Shown here: piece after piece, positions 6,558-12,789 of the stretch
Numbering within the stretch: the first letter of the stretch is position 1
Layout: each line of letters begins with the position of its first letter
Source of the DNA: Intrasporangium_A sp039812505
GTDB lineage: Bacteria; Actinomycetota; Actinomycetes; Actinomycetales; Dermatophilaceae
Reading direction: 5' to 3'
Assembly (NCBI RefSeq): GCF_039812505.1
Contig: NZ_JBDIAQ010000084.1
Span: 1-15,011, forward strand
DNA: 15,011 bases
Translations under genes and position numbers: made by a program
Notes under the pieces: generated by a model
Told to the model about the DNA's origin: nothing
The model's input: the letters and a program-made list of their open reading frames with translations, nothing else
Databases searched by the model: none

Positions 6558-7274
6558 ATGGCGGACGTGACCCAGTTCCCCGACCGCGACCGAGGCGACG
6601 GCCTGACCGCCCGCCAGCGACGCGTCCTCGAGGTGATCCGTGACTCGGTCGACCGGCGCGGCTACCCACCGAGCATCCGCGAGATCGGCGACGCCGTCGG
6701 CCTGGCCAGCTCCTCGAGCGTGTCCCACCAGCTCGGCGCCCTCGTTGCCAAGGGATACCTGCGCCGCGACCCCAACCGCCCGCGCGCCCTCGAGATCGTC
6801 TCACCCGACACGAGCCCGGACGAGCTCGGCTACCGCGGCGGCGGCGCCATCCCCTTCGGCGAGCACGACGACGAGACCGGCTCCGGAGACGTACGGCCCG
6901 CCGCGTCCTACGTCCCCGTCCTGGGCCGGATCGCCGCCGGCGTCCCGATCACCGCCGAGGAGATCGTCGAGGACGTCTTCCCGCTGCCGAAGCAGATCGT
7001 CGGTGAGGGCCAGCTGTTCCTGCTGAAGGTCCAGGGCGACTCGATGCTCGAGGCCGCCATCTGCGACGGCGACTGGGTGGTCGTCCGCCAGCAGCCGACC
7101 GCCGACAACGGCGACATCGTGGCCGCCCTGCTCGACAACGAGGCAACCGTCAAGACCTTCCAGCGCAAGGGCCGCCACGTCTGGCTCCTGCCCCACAACG
7201 CCGCCTACGACCCCATCGACGGAGACCACGCCACGATCCTGGGCAAGGTCACCGCCGTGCTTCGCCGGGTCTGA
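6558..7274 (+). CDS. lexA: SOS repressor LexA
   Basis: A 238-residue transcriptional repressor and self-cleaving peptidase of the SOS regulon. The N-terminal winged helix covers about residues 15-80 (LTARQRRVLEVIRDS, recognition region SIREIGDAVGLASSSSVSHQ). An acidic linker follows (84-112). The RecA-stimulated cleavage site is Ala127-Gly128 in GRIAAGVP, and the catalytic dyad is Ser162 (GDSM) and Lys199 (ATVKTF). ATG 6558 has AGGG (6547-6550) upstream and yields a family-typical length; the open frame back to 6252 runs through the operators and is rejected. Autoregulated through the two SOS boxes about 200 bp upstream. The stop lies 13 bp from the stop of the convergent sirtuin gene. Confidence 0.98.
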   Translation: MADVTQFPDRDRGDGLTARQRRVLEVIRDSVDRRGYPPSIREIGDAVGLASSSSVSHQLGALVAKGYLRRDPNRPRALEIVSPDTSPDELGYRGGGAIPFGEHDDETGSGDVRPAASYVPVLGRIAAGVPITAEEIVEDVFPLPKQIVGEGQLFLLKVQGDSMLEAAICDGDWVVVRQQPTADNGDIVAALLDNEATVKTFQRKGRHVWLLPHNAAYDPIDGDHATILGKVTAVLRRV

Positions 7275-7287
7275 GCAGCCGCAGCGT

Positions 7288-8229
7288 TCAGTGCCCGACC
7301 GCTGCGCCCAGGGCGACGCCGAGGGCATCGAGCGTCGGAGCGAGCCGGGCGTGGATCCGTACCGTCGCGTCGGCGTCGCCCCGGGTCGCGGACTGGGTCA
7401 CGATCGCGACCGGGACACCGACCTGACGGGCGCGGCGCACGAACCGGTAGCCGCTCATGACCGCCAGCGACGAGCCGAGCACGAGCAGCGCGCGGGCCGA
7501 CTCGACGATCCGGAAGCAGTCCTCGACCAGTGGCTTGGGCACCGACTCACCGAAGAAGACGACGTCCGGCTTGACCGTGTCGTGTCCGCAGACGAGACAG
7601 CGGGGCGCGTGGAACGAGGCGACCAGCTCGTCGGCGAGCACGATGTCGCCGTCGGGGCGAACCTGTTCGCCCCACTGCGACCCGACCGCCTGGGCCGCCG
7701 TCGCGAACCGCCGCATGAAGCCCGGGTTCGCCTGCGTCATGCGGTCGTGCAACCCCACCCGCGAGGCCACCGCGCCGCAGGTCAGGCAGACGGCACGCTC
7801 CAGCGAGCCGTGCAGCTCGAGAACCTCCTCGCTGCCGGCCGCCTGGTGCAGCCCGTCGACGTTCTGGGTGATGACCGCGTCGACGTAGCCGGCTCGCTCG
7901 AGGGCGGCGACGTGGCGATGGTTGCTGTTCGGACGGGCCGACGTGAAGCGCTGCCAGCCGATGTAGCTGCGCGCCCAGTACCGGCGGCGCGCCTCGCTCG
8001 AGCCGACGAACGTGTCGTACGTCATCGGCTCGACGCGGCGCGTGCCGTCCGGGCCCCGGTAGTCCGGGATGCCCGAGTCGGTCGAGATGCCCGCTCCCGA
8101 GAGGACGACCACGCCTCCGGCCCGCACGAGCTCGACGAGGTCGGCCATCGTCCCCAGGTCGGTCGTCTCGAGCGGGAGCGTACGCGAGGTGGCAAGACGA
8201 GCGGTGGTGACGGGACGCGACGATGACAC
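7288..8229 (-). CDS. NAD-dependent protein deacylase, Sir2 family (class II, SIRT4-like)
   Basis: Removes acyl groups from lysines using NAD, giving nicotinamide and O-acyl-ADP-ribose; cytoplasmic. In the 313-residue protein the NAD-binding motif GAGISTDSGIPDYRG spans 45-59, TQNVDGLHQAAGS 121-133, the catalytic His140 lies in LELHGS, zinc is bound by Cys148/Cys151 and Cys211/Cys214, and GSSLAV (252-257) closes the Rossmann fold. The GAGIST(D/E)SGIPDYR form is typical of class II sirtuins. GTG 8229 was chosen because TAGAGT lies 5 nt upstream, giving a leaderless transcript. ATG 8148 (MADLVELVRAGG) is an alternative that removes 27 non-conserved residues. It lies downstream of lysR on the same strand but probably has its own promoter. 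Confidence 0.93.
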   Translation of the reverse strand: MSSSRPVTTARLATSRTLPLETTDLGTMADLVELVRAGGVVVLSGAGISTDSGIPDYRGPDGTRRVEPMTYDTFVGSSEARRRYWARSYIGWQRFTSARPNSNHRHVAALERAGYVDAVITQNVDGLHQAAGSEEVLELHGSLERAVCLTCGAVASRVGLHDRMTQANPGFMRRFATAAQAVGSQWGEQVRPDGDIVLADELVASFHAPRCLVCGHDTVKPDVVFFGESVPKPLVEDCFRIVESARALLVLGSSLAVMSGYRFVRRARQVGVPVAIVTQSATRGDADATVRIHARLAPTLDALGVALGAAVGH

Positions 8230-8234
8230 AGTTC

Positions 8235-8240
8235 ACTCTA
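8235..8240 (-). promoter_or_regulatory. Candidate -10 element of a leaderless sirtuin gene
   Basis: TAGAGT on the minus strand, 5 nt before GTG 8229. No Shine-Dalgarno sequence is seen, and no convincing -35 element. Confidence 0.4.
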
Positions 8241-8306
8241 CGTTCTGCGTCGCCGCACTATTCCGGGCCGTGCCGCCTCCACGCCGAGCGGTCACACAGC
8301 GAGCCG

Positions 8307-9254
8307 TCACACGCCGACCGGGGCCATCGGCTCCCCGACCACGGGGACCGGCGCGCCCGCCGCCTCGCACAGGGCGGTGATGGCGGCATGGACGGCGGGC
8401 ACCCGCTGCAGGTCGGGGGTGGTGACGGCGAGGATCTGCCGTCGTGAGGCGGGCTCGAGCGGCAGGGCGACGACCTCCTCGGGCTTGGCGGCACCGAGGA
8501 TCAGGTCCGGCACGAGCGCGACCCCGAGCCCGGCACGCACGAGACCGAGGACGGCGACGTAGTCCTCGGTCTCGAACGCGACGTTGGGGGCGAAGCCGGC
8601 ATGACCGGCCAGCGACAGCAGGTGGCCCCGACATCGCGGACAGCCGGCGATCCATTCCTCGGACGAGAAGTCCGACATGTGGGCGACCTTCCGGGCCGCG
8701 AGCGGATGCCCCGTCGGGACCGCGAGGCGCACCTCGTCGTCGAGCAGCCGGTACGTCACCAGGGCGGTGAGGTCCTCCTCGATCTCGCCGAGGTCCATCC
8801 CCTCGTACGCGAAGGCGACCGCGACGTCGCAGTCACCGCCCCGCAGGGCCGCCAGCGACTCGGGCGGCTCGGCCTCGGTGAAGTGGATCGTCACGTCGGG
8901 GTGACGCTCCTTCAGGATCGCCAGCGCCGTCGGCACGAGCGAGGCGGACGAGCTCGGGAAGGCCATCAGCCGGACCCGTCCCGCACGCAGCCCGGCGATG
9001 GCGGTGATCTCCTCCTCGGCGGCGTCCAGCGCAGCGAGCACCCCCACCGCATGCCGGGCCAGGACCTGGCCCGCCTCGGTCAGCCGGACCTGCCGGCCGT
9101 ACCGCTCGACGAGGATGGTGCCGGTACGCTGCTCGAGCCGGCGCACCATCTGCGAGATGGCCGGCTGGGTGAAGCCGAGGGCGTTCGCCGCGCCGGTGAA
9201 GCTCCCGGCGTCGGCGATGGCCTTCATCACCCGCAACCCCGCAGCGTCGATCAT
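8307..9254 (-). CDS. LysR-family transcriptional regulator
   Basis: A 315-residue DNA-binding regulator. The N-terminal winged helix (residues 1-62) has the family signature SFTGAANALGFTQPAISQMV (18-37). The effector-binding domain runs from about 92 to 300 (RVRLMAFPSSSASLVPTALA onward). It carries a Cys-Pro-Arg-Cys pair (205-208), possibly redox- or metal-responsive, which is speculation. ATG 9254 was chosen because it starts directly before the HTH; the frame continues far upstream without any domain. TATGCT lies 6 nt before the ATG, so the gene is probably leaderless. It is divergent from the AhpD-like/GGT-like operon, the classic position of a LysR regulator relative to its target. A perfect palindrome overlaps its own -10, predicting autorepression. 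Confidence 0.93.
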   Translation of the reverse strand: MIDAAGLRVMKAIADAGSFTGAANALGFTQPAISQMVRRLEQRTGTILVERYGRQVRLTEAGQVLARHAVGVLAALDAAEEEITAIAGLRAGRVRLMAFPSSSASLVPTALAILKERHPDVTIHFTEAEPPESLAALRGGDCDVAVAFAYEGMDLGEIEEDLTALVTYRLLDDEVRLAVPTGHPLAARKVAHMSDFSSEEWIAGCPRCRGHLLSLAGHAGFAPNVAFETEDYVAVLGLVRAGLGVALVPDLILGAAKPEEVVALPLEPASRRQILAVTTPDLQRVPAVHAAITALCEAAGAPVPVVGEPMAPVGV

Positions 9255-9260
9255 GCTTCC

Positions 9261-9266
9261 AGCATA
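9261..9266 (-). promoter_or_regulatory. Candidate -10 element of leaderless lysR-family gene
   Basis: TATGCT on the minus strand, 6 nt before ATG 9254. It overlaps the left end of the 9263-9279 palindrome. Confidence 0.5.
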
Positions 9267-9279
9267 AGCGGCGCTTATG
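9263..9279. promoter_or_regulatory. LysR-type operator palindrome (T-N11-A)
   Basis: CATAAGCG-G-CGCTTATG is a perfect 17-bp inverted repeat. T9265 and A9277 are separated by exactly 11 nt, the LysR-type T-N11-A geometry. It lies 9 bp from the regulator start and overlaps its -10. A second, wider inverted repeat (GGCGGCA 9326-9332, TGCCGCC 9348-9354) lies about 50 bp before the divergent operon and could be an additional site; evidence for that one is weak. Confidence 0.75.
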
Positions 9280-9389
9280 TCCCGGAGCCGTCTACGGACC
9301 GAGCGCACCGCACGGTCGCGGGCGGGGCGGCAGACCACCGTCTCGTATGCCGCCGAGCGGGCACCCGCTCGACGTGCGCAAGTCGGGAC

Positions 9390-9395
9390 TACCCT
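9390..9395 (+). promoter_or_regulatory. Candidate -10 element of the leaderless AhpD-like/GGT-like operon
   Basis: TACCCT lies 6 nt before ATG 9402. There is no Shine-Dalgarno sequence before that ATG. The -35 region is not convincing. Confidence 0.45.
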
Positions 9396-9401
9396 GCCCA
9401 C

Positions 9402-9977
9402 ATGGGACCTGACGCTCGCATCTCGTACCTGCCCGTCCCGGCGCCCGAGGAGGTGTCCGAGGACATCGCGAAGCTGTGGGCCAAGGCCGAGGAGAACATG
9501 GGCTTCGTGCCCAACGTCTTCCGGGCGCAGGCCTACAACGACGACCAGTTCCTCGCGTGGTGGCGCTACTTCAACCTGCTGGTCAACAAGGAGGGCTACC
9601 TGTCCAACGCGGACCGTGAGTTCCTCGCGGTCGTCGTCAGCAACCTGAACCGCTGCACCTACTGCTGCATCAGCCACGGCGCGGCGCTGCGGGAGCTGAG
9701 CGCGGACGCCCGGACGGCCGACCTGGTCGCGGTGAACTGGCGCCAGGCCGGTCTGCCCGAGCGGGAGCAGGCGATGGCCGCCTACGCGGAGAAGCTGACC
9801 GTGCACCCCGCCGAGGTGACCGAGGACGACCTGCAACCGCTGCGGGAGGTGGGTCTGGACGAGCACCAGATCCTGGAGCTGGTCCAGGTGGTCGGCATGT
9901 TCAACCTGACCAACCGCGTCTCGACCGCGCTGGGGATGGTCCCGAACGAGCAGTACCACTCCCAGGGCCGGCCATGA
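9402..9977 (+). CDS. Carboxymuconolactone decarboxylase / AhpD-like peroxidase-related protein
   Basis: A 191-residue all-helical protein of the AhpD-like superfamily, peroxidase-related branch. The core motif CTYCCISHG gives Cys85, Cys88 and His92. Glu73, 12 residues before the first Cys, matches the general-acid position of mycobacterial AhpD (Glu118/Cys130/Cys133/His137). The N-terminal segment LPVPAPEEV...IAKLWAKAEENMGFVPNVFRAQA is typical of the branch. The extra Cys89 next to Cys88 is unusual. Likely activity is thiol-dependent peroxide reduction; the physiological reductant and substrate are unknown. The frame reading in from 8601 is antisense to lysR, so the start is set at 9402. Its TGA overlaps the ATG of the next gene (ATGA), so the two are translationally coupled. 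Probably controlled by the divergent LysR regulator. Confidence 0.9.
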   Translation: MGPDARISYLPVPAPEEVSEDIAKLWAKAEENMGFVPNVFRAQAYNDDQFLAWWRYFNLLVNKEGYLSNADREFLAVVVSNLNRCTYCCISHGAALRELSADARTADLVAVNWRQAGLPEREQAMAAYAEKLTVHPAEVTEDDLQPLREVGLDEHQILELVQVVGMFNLTNRVSTALGMVPNEQYHSQGRP

Positions 9978-11557
9978 GCCGACGAACGGGCACCCCGAAC
10001 GGCGCCGGGGTTGCGGTCGCCGCCACGAGCGAGGCCGGCCGCGACGCCGGCCTCGAGGTCGCGCGCGCCGGTGGCAACGCGGTCGACGCGGCGATCGCCG
10101 CCGCCCTGGTCGCGATGAGCACGGAGTCGGCCGTGGTCAGCATCATGTCGGGCGCGTTCGTCAACATCTGGCCCGCCGACAGCGACCCCGAGCTGATCGA
10201 CGGCAATGTCGAGATGCCCGGCCGGGGGGCCGGGCCGGAGCGCTTCGGCGCCGGTGTGCGGCGCGTCGTGACGGCATACGGCGGCGGGGTCACCATGTAT
10301 GCCGGCCACGGCTCGGTCGCCAACTCTGGTGCGGTGCAAGCGCTTTCGCTGGCCCGCGATCGGCACGGCACCTTGCCGTGGGCCGACCTCGTCGCGCCGG
10401 CGGCGGCGGTGTGCCGGGCCGGCTACCCGCTCGGCGGGGCGGCCGCGACCTACCTCGAGTACACCCGTGAGGAGCTGTTCGCCGAGGACGCGGAGGCGAT
10501 GCGCATCGTCTCCGGCCCGGGTGGGCGCGCCCTGGCACCGGGCGAGATCACCCGCAACGAACCGCTCGCAGAGGTGCTCGACCGGCTGGGCGCGGAGGGG
10601 TCCGCGCTGTTCACGACCGGAGCCGTCGGACAGGCGCTGGTTGCCGACATGGCCGCCCACGGCGGCCTGATCACCGCCGCGGACCTGGTCACCTACGAGC
10701 CGGTCGTCCGGATCCCGGTCCAGCGCCGGCTGGGCGAGTGGATCGTCGCGCTGAACCCGCCGCCCTCGGTCGGCGGGCCGATGCTCGCCGTCATGCTCGG
10801 CGAGCTGGCCCGCCGGGAGAGCTGGTCCTGGCGGGACCTGATCGAGATCCAGCGCGCCGTGCTCACCTACCGGCGGGATGTCCACGACCGCTCCCGCGAT
10901 CTCGAGGGTGACGGGGTGCGCCTGCTCCAGCAGGTGGAGCGGTACGGGCTGCCGGGGCTGCCGACGTCGGCCTCGACCGCGCACATCTCCGCGGTCGACA
11001 CCGAGGGGAGCGCCTGCGCCATCACGTTCTCCTCCGGCTACGGGGCCGGCCTGGCGATCCCGGGTACCGGCATCCTGCTCAACAACTGCCTCGGCGAGCC
11101 GGAGCTGAACCGGCTCGGCCTGCACGTCCTGGCGCCGGGCACCCGGCTGGCATCGAACATGGCGCCCACGACCGCGCGGCGGCCCGACGGCACAGTCCTG
11201 GCGATCGGGTCCCCCGGCGCCGACCGGATCACGACCGCGCTGATGCAGGTGCTCGGTCGGGTCTGCCTGCGTGGCCAGGGGCTCGTCGAGGCCATCTCGG
11301 CCCCCCGGGTCCACGTGTCGGTCGGCGCCGGGACCGCGCCGGTGCGGGTCGACTACGAGGACACCGCCACGATCGACGAAGCGGTGGCCGCCCTGGGACT
11401 CGAGGGCAACGCCTACCCGGGGCTGCACATGTTCTTCGGCGGGGTGGGGGCCGCCTGCCGCTGGGGCACGGCCGGAGTCGCCGGCGTCGGCACCGGTGGT
11501 GGTGGGCTCGAGGCGGCCGGGGACGTCCGGCGCGAGGCGTCGGTCGGCACCACCTGA
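9974..11557 (+). CDS. Gamma-glutamyltransferase family Ntn-hydrolase, divergent
   Basis: A 527-residue homologue of gamma-glutamyltranspeptidase, which normally self-cleaves to expose a Thr nucleophile. The N-terminus has the family start (AATSEAGRDAGLEVARAGGN, then AVDAAIAAAL). The autoprocessing site is STAHISAVDTEGSA with Thr335 as predicted nucleophile, followed by GYGAGLAIPGTGILLNN (355-371) and GSPGADRI (412-419). Departures from the Escherichia coli enzyme: the substrate-binding Arg region (RETAP) reads NVEMP (78-82), the VPG..AG segment reads YAGHGSVANSG, the SSM-PT motif reads SNMAPT (394-399), and GSPGG reads GSPGA. There is no signal peptide, so it should be cytoplasmic. A different substrate from glutathione is likely, since actinobacteria use mycothiol. 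The start overlaps the upstream stop by 4 bp. It ends 12 bp from the convergent ligase gene. Confidence 0.88.
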   Translation: MSRRTGTPNGAGVAVAATSEAGRDAGLEVARAGGNAVDAAIAAALVAMSTESAVVSIMSGAFVNIWPADSDPELIDGNVEMPGRGAGPERFGAGVRRVVTAYGGGVTMYAGHGSVANSGAVQALSLARDRHGTLPWADLVAPAAAVCRAGYPLGGAAATYLEYTREELFAEDAEAMRIVSGPGGRALAPGEITRNEPLAEVLDRLGAEGSALFTTGAVGQALVADMAAHGGLITAADLVTYEPVVRIPVQRRLGEWIVALNPPPSVGGPMLAVMLGELARRESWSWRDLIEIQRAVLTYRRDVHDRSRDLEGDGVRLLQQVERYGLPGLPTSASTAHISAVDTEGSACAITFSSGYGAGLAIPGTGILLNNCLGEPELNRLGLHVLAPGTRLASNMAPTTARRPDGTVLAIGSPGADRITTALMQVLGRVCLRGQGLVEAISAPRVHVSVGAGTAPVRVDYEDTATIDEAVAALGLEGNAYPGLHMFFGGVGAACRWGTAGVAGVGTGGGGLEAAGDVRREASVGTT

Positions 11558-11574
11558 CCCGCGGCGGGCTCAGG
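11553..11574. terminator. Hairpin shared by two convergent genes
   Basis: CCTGA (11553-11557) pairs with TCAGG (11570-11574); inside, CCCG-CGG-CGGG forms a further 4-bp stem with one bulged base. Both stop codons lie in the outer stem. It could act as a bidirectional terminator for the GGT-like and lipoate ligase genes. No T-run. Confidence 0.4.
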
Positions 11575-12619
11575 GGACGCGGTTGGTCCACGCGGCGGTG
11601 GCGAACTTCGTCCCGACCAGCTCGCGGGCCTCGGCCAGCTCCGCCTCGGTGTAGCCGCTCTCCCGCGTGTCGTAGCGGTTCTCGAAGTGCTTGACGAACG
11701 CCTCGATGATGTCCATGCGGGCCATCCGGGTCTGGGACCGGAGCGGGTCGACCCGCTTGGCGGCGCTCCTGGTGCCCTTGTCGGACAGTTTCTCGCGCCC
11801 GATCCGCAGCACCTGCACCATCTTCGCGGCGTCGATGTCGTAGGACATGGTGACGTGGTGGAGCACGACACCACTGGCGAACCGCTTCTGGGCCGCGCCG
11901 GCGATCTTGCCCTTGTCCGAGACGATGTCGTTGAGCGGGACGTAGTCGGCCCGGATTCCGAGATCGCGCAACGCACCGAGGACCCAGTCGTCGAGGAAGC
12001 GGTAGGACTGCTCGAAGCTGAGCCCCTCGACGAGCGAGGACGGCACCACGAGTGAGTAGGTGATGCAGTTGCCCGGCTCCATGAACATCGCGCCACCGCC
12101 GGAGACCCGCCGGGCGATCCGGATGCCGTAGCGTTCCGCGCCGGCGGGATCGACCTCGTTGGCGACCGACTGGAAGGCGCCGATGACCACCAGCGGTGAG
12201 TCCCAGTCCCAGAACCGCAGGGTCGGGGCGCGTCTGCCGGAGGCGACCTCCTGCGGGATGACCTCGTCCAGGGCGACGTGCATCAGCGGGTCCATGACGA
12301 CCGGCGGGATGACCTCGAAGGTGTGGTCGGCCCAGCCGGTCGCCTTGCCGAGGGCCCGACGGACCGCGATCCCGACGGCTGTCGGGGAGAACCCGATCAG
12401 CGCGACGTCGTCGCCCAGTCCGTCCTCGATGGCCCCGGCCAGGCGGTCCACCGTGGTGTCGGCCGGCATCCCGGTCAGCGCCGCGTTGATGTCGTCGAGG
12501 GCCTCGTCCGGCTCGAGGAAGAAGTCGCCCGACACCCGGACGTCCACGAGCCGCTCGTCACGGGTCGCGAGGTCGACCACGACGAGCTTGCCACCGGGAA
12601 CCTTGTACTCACCGCGCAC
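11570..12619 (-). CDS. Lipoate-protein ligase A family protein with N-terminal accessory domain
   Basis: Activates lipoate with ATP and transfers it to lysines of E2 and GcvH proteins, in the cytoplasm. In the 349-residue protein residues 1-90 (VPGGKLVVVDLATRDERL, SGDFFLEPDEALDDIN) match the small accessory domain that in E. coli LplA lies at the C-terminus and in Thermoplasma is the separate LplB. The catalytic domain follows (about 105-345): RFWDWDSPLVVIGAFQ (135-150), the lipoyl-AMP motif RRVSGGGAMF (170-179), GNCITYSL and the lysine motif GKIAGAAQKR with Lys238. GTG 12619 has TAGGGT 6 nt upstream and no Shine-Dalgarno, suggesting a leaderless transcript. Octanoyltransferase (LipM-type) activity is an alternative for this superfamily, but the accessory domain favours ligase. 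Confidence 0.88.
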   Translation of the reverse strand: MRGEYKVPGGKLVVVDLATRDERLVDVRVSGDFFLEPDEALDDINAALTGMPADTTVDRLAGAIEDGLGDDVALIGFSPTAVGIAVRRALGKATGWADHTFEVIPPVVMDPLMHVALDEVIPQEVASGRRAPTLRFWDWDSPLVVIGAFQSVANEVDPAGAERYGIRIARRVSGGGAMFMEPGNCITYSLVVPSSLVEGLSFEQSYRFLDDWVLGALRDLGIRADYVPLNDIVSDKGKIAGAAQKRFASGVVLHHVTMSYDIDAAKMVQVLRIGREKLSDKGTRSAAKRVDPLRSQTRMARMDIIEAFVKHFENRYDTRESGYTEAELAEARELVGTKFATAAWTNRVP

Positions 12620-12625
12620 CTTTGC

Positions 12626-12631
12626 ACCCTA
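12626..12631 (-). promoter_or_regulatory. Candidate -10 element of leaderless lipoate ligase gene
   Basis: TAGGGT on the minus strand, 6 nt before GTG 12619, the same layout as at 9261-9266 and 9390-9395. Confidence 0.45.
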
Positions 12632-12674
12632 ACCCTCGGCCGGCGCGGCACCGGGCCGACCTCGGCTCTCGTGC

Positions 12675-12687
12675 GCCCCGCCGGGGC
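12675..12687 (-). terminator. Short GC hairpin downstream of comEC
   Basis: GCCCC-GCC-GGGGC forms a 5-bp stem with a 3-nt loop, about 100 nt past the comEC stop. It could end that transcript. No T-run. The remaining 12632-12789 holds nothing else I can support. Confidence 0.3.
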
Positions 12688-12789
12688 CGAACGCCGGACC
12701 TCGCCGGGCGCCAGGTCGGGGGCCGGGGCGAGAGGACGGGACCCCGACTCCGGACCCGACCGCGGCACCACGAACACGGACCGGCACGG

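Noticed and set aside
8286..8312. Direct repeat GAGCGGTCACAC / GAGCCGTCACAC at 15-bp period near the lysR stop
   Set aside because: Only two copies, partly inside coding sequence; not enough to call a regulatory site or array.
8601..9401. Extension of the AhpD-like frame upstream to 8601
   Set aside because: The extension is antisense to lysR and crosses the operator; the family N-terminus begins at 9402, with a -10 element just before it.
9782..11428. Minus-strand open frame (548 codons) opposite the GGT-like gene
   Set aside because: Mirror of a gene with recognisable catalytic motifs; composition is Arg/Gly/His-rich without a domain.
12700..12780. GC-rich inverted segments in the comEC-lipoate ligase gap
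   Set aside because: Chance pairing is expected at this GC content; only the 12675-12687 hairpin was compact enough to list.
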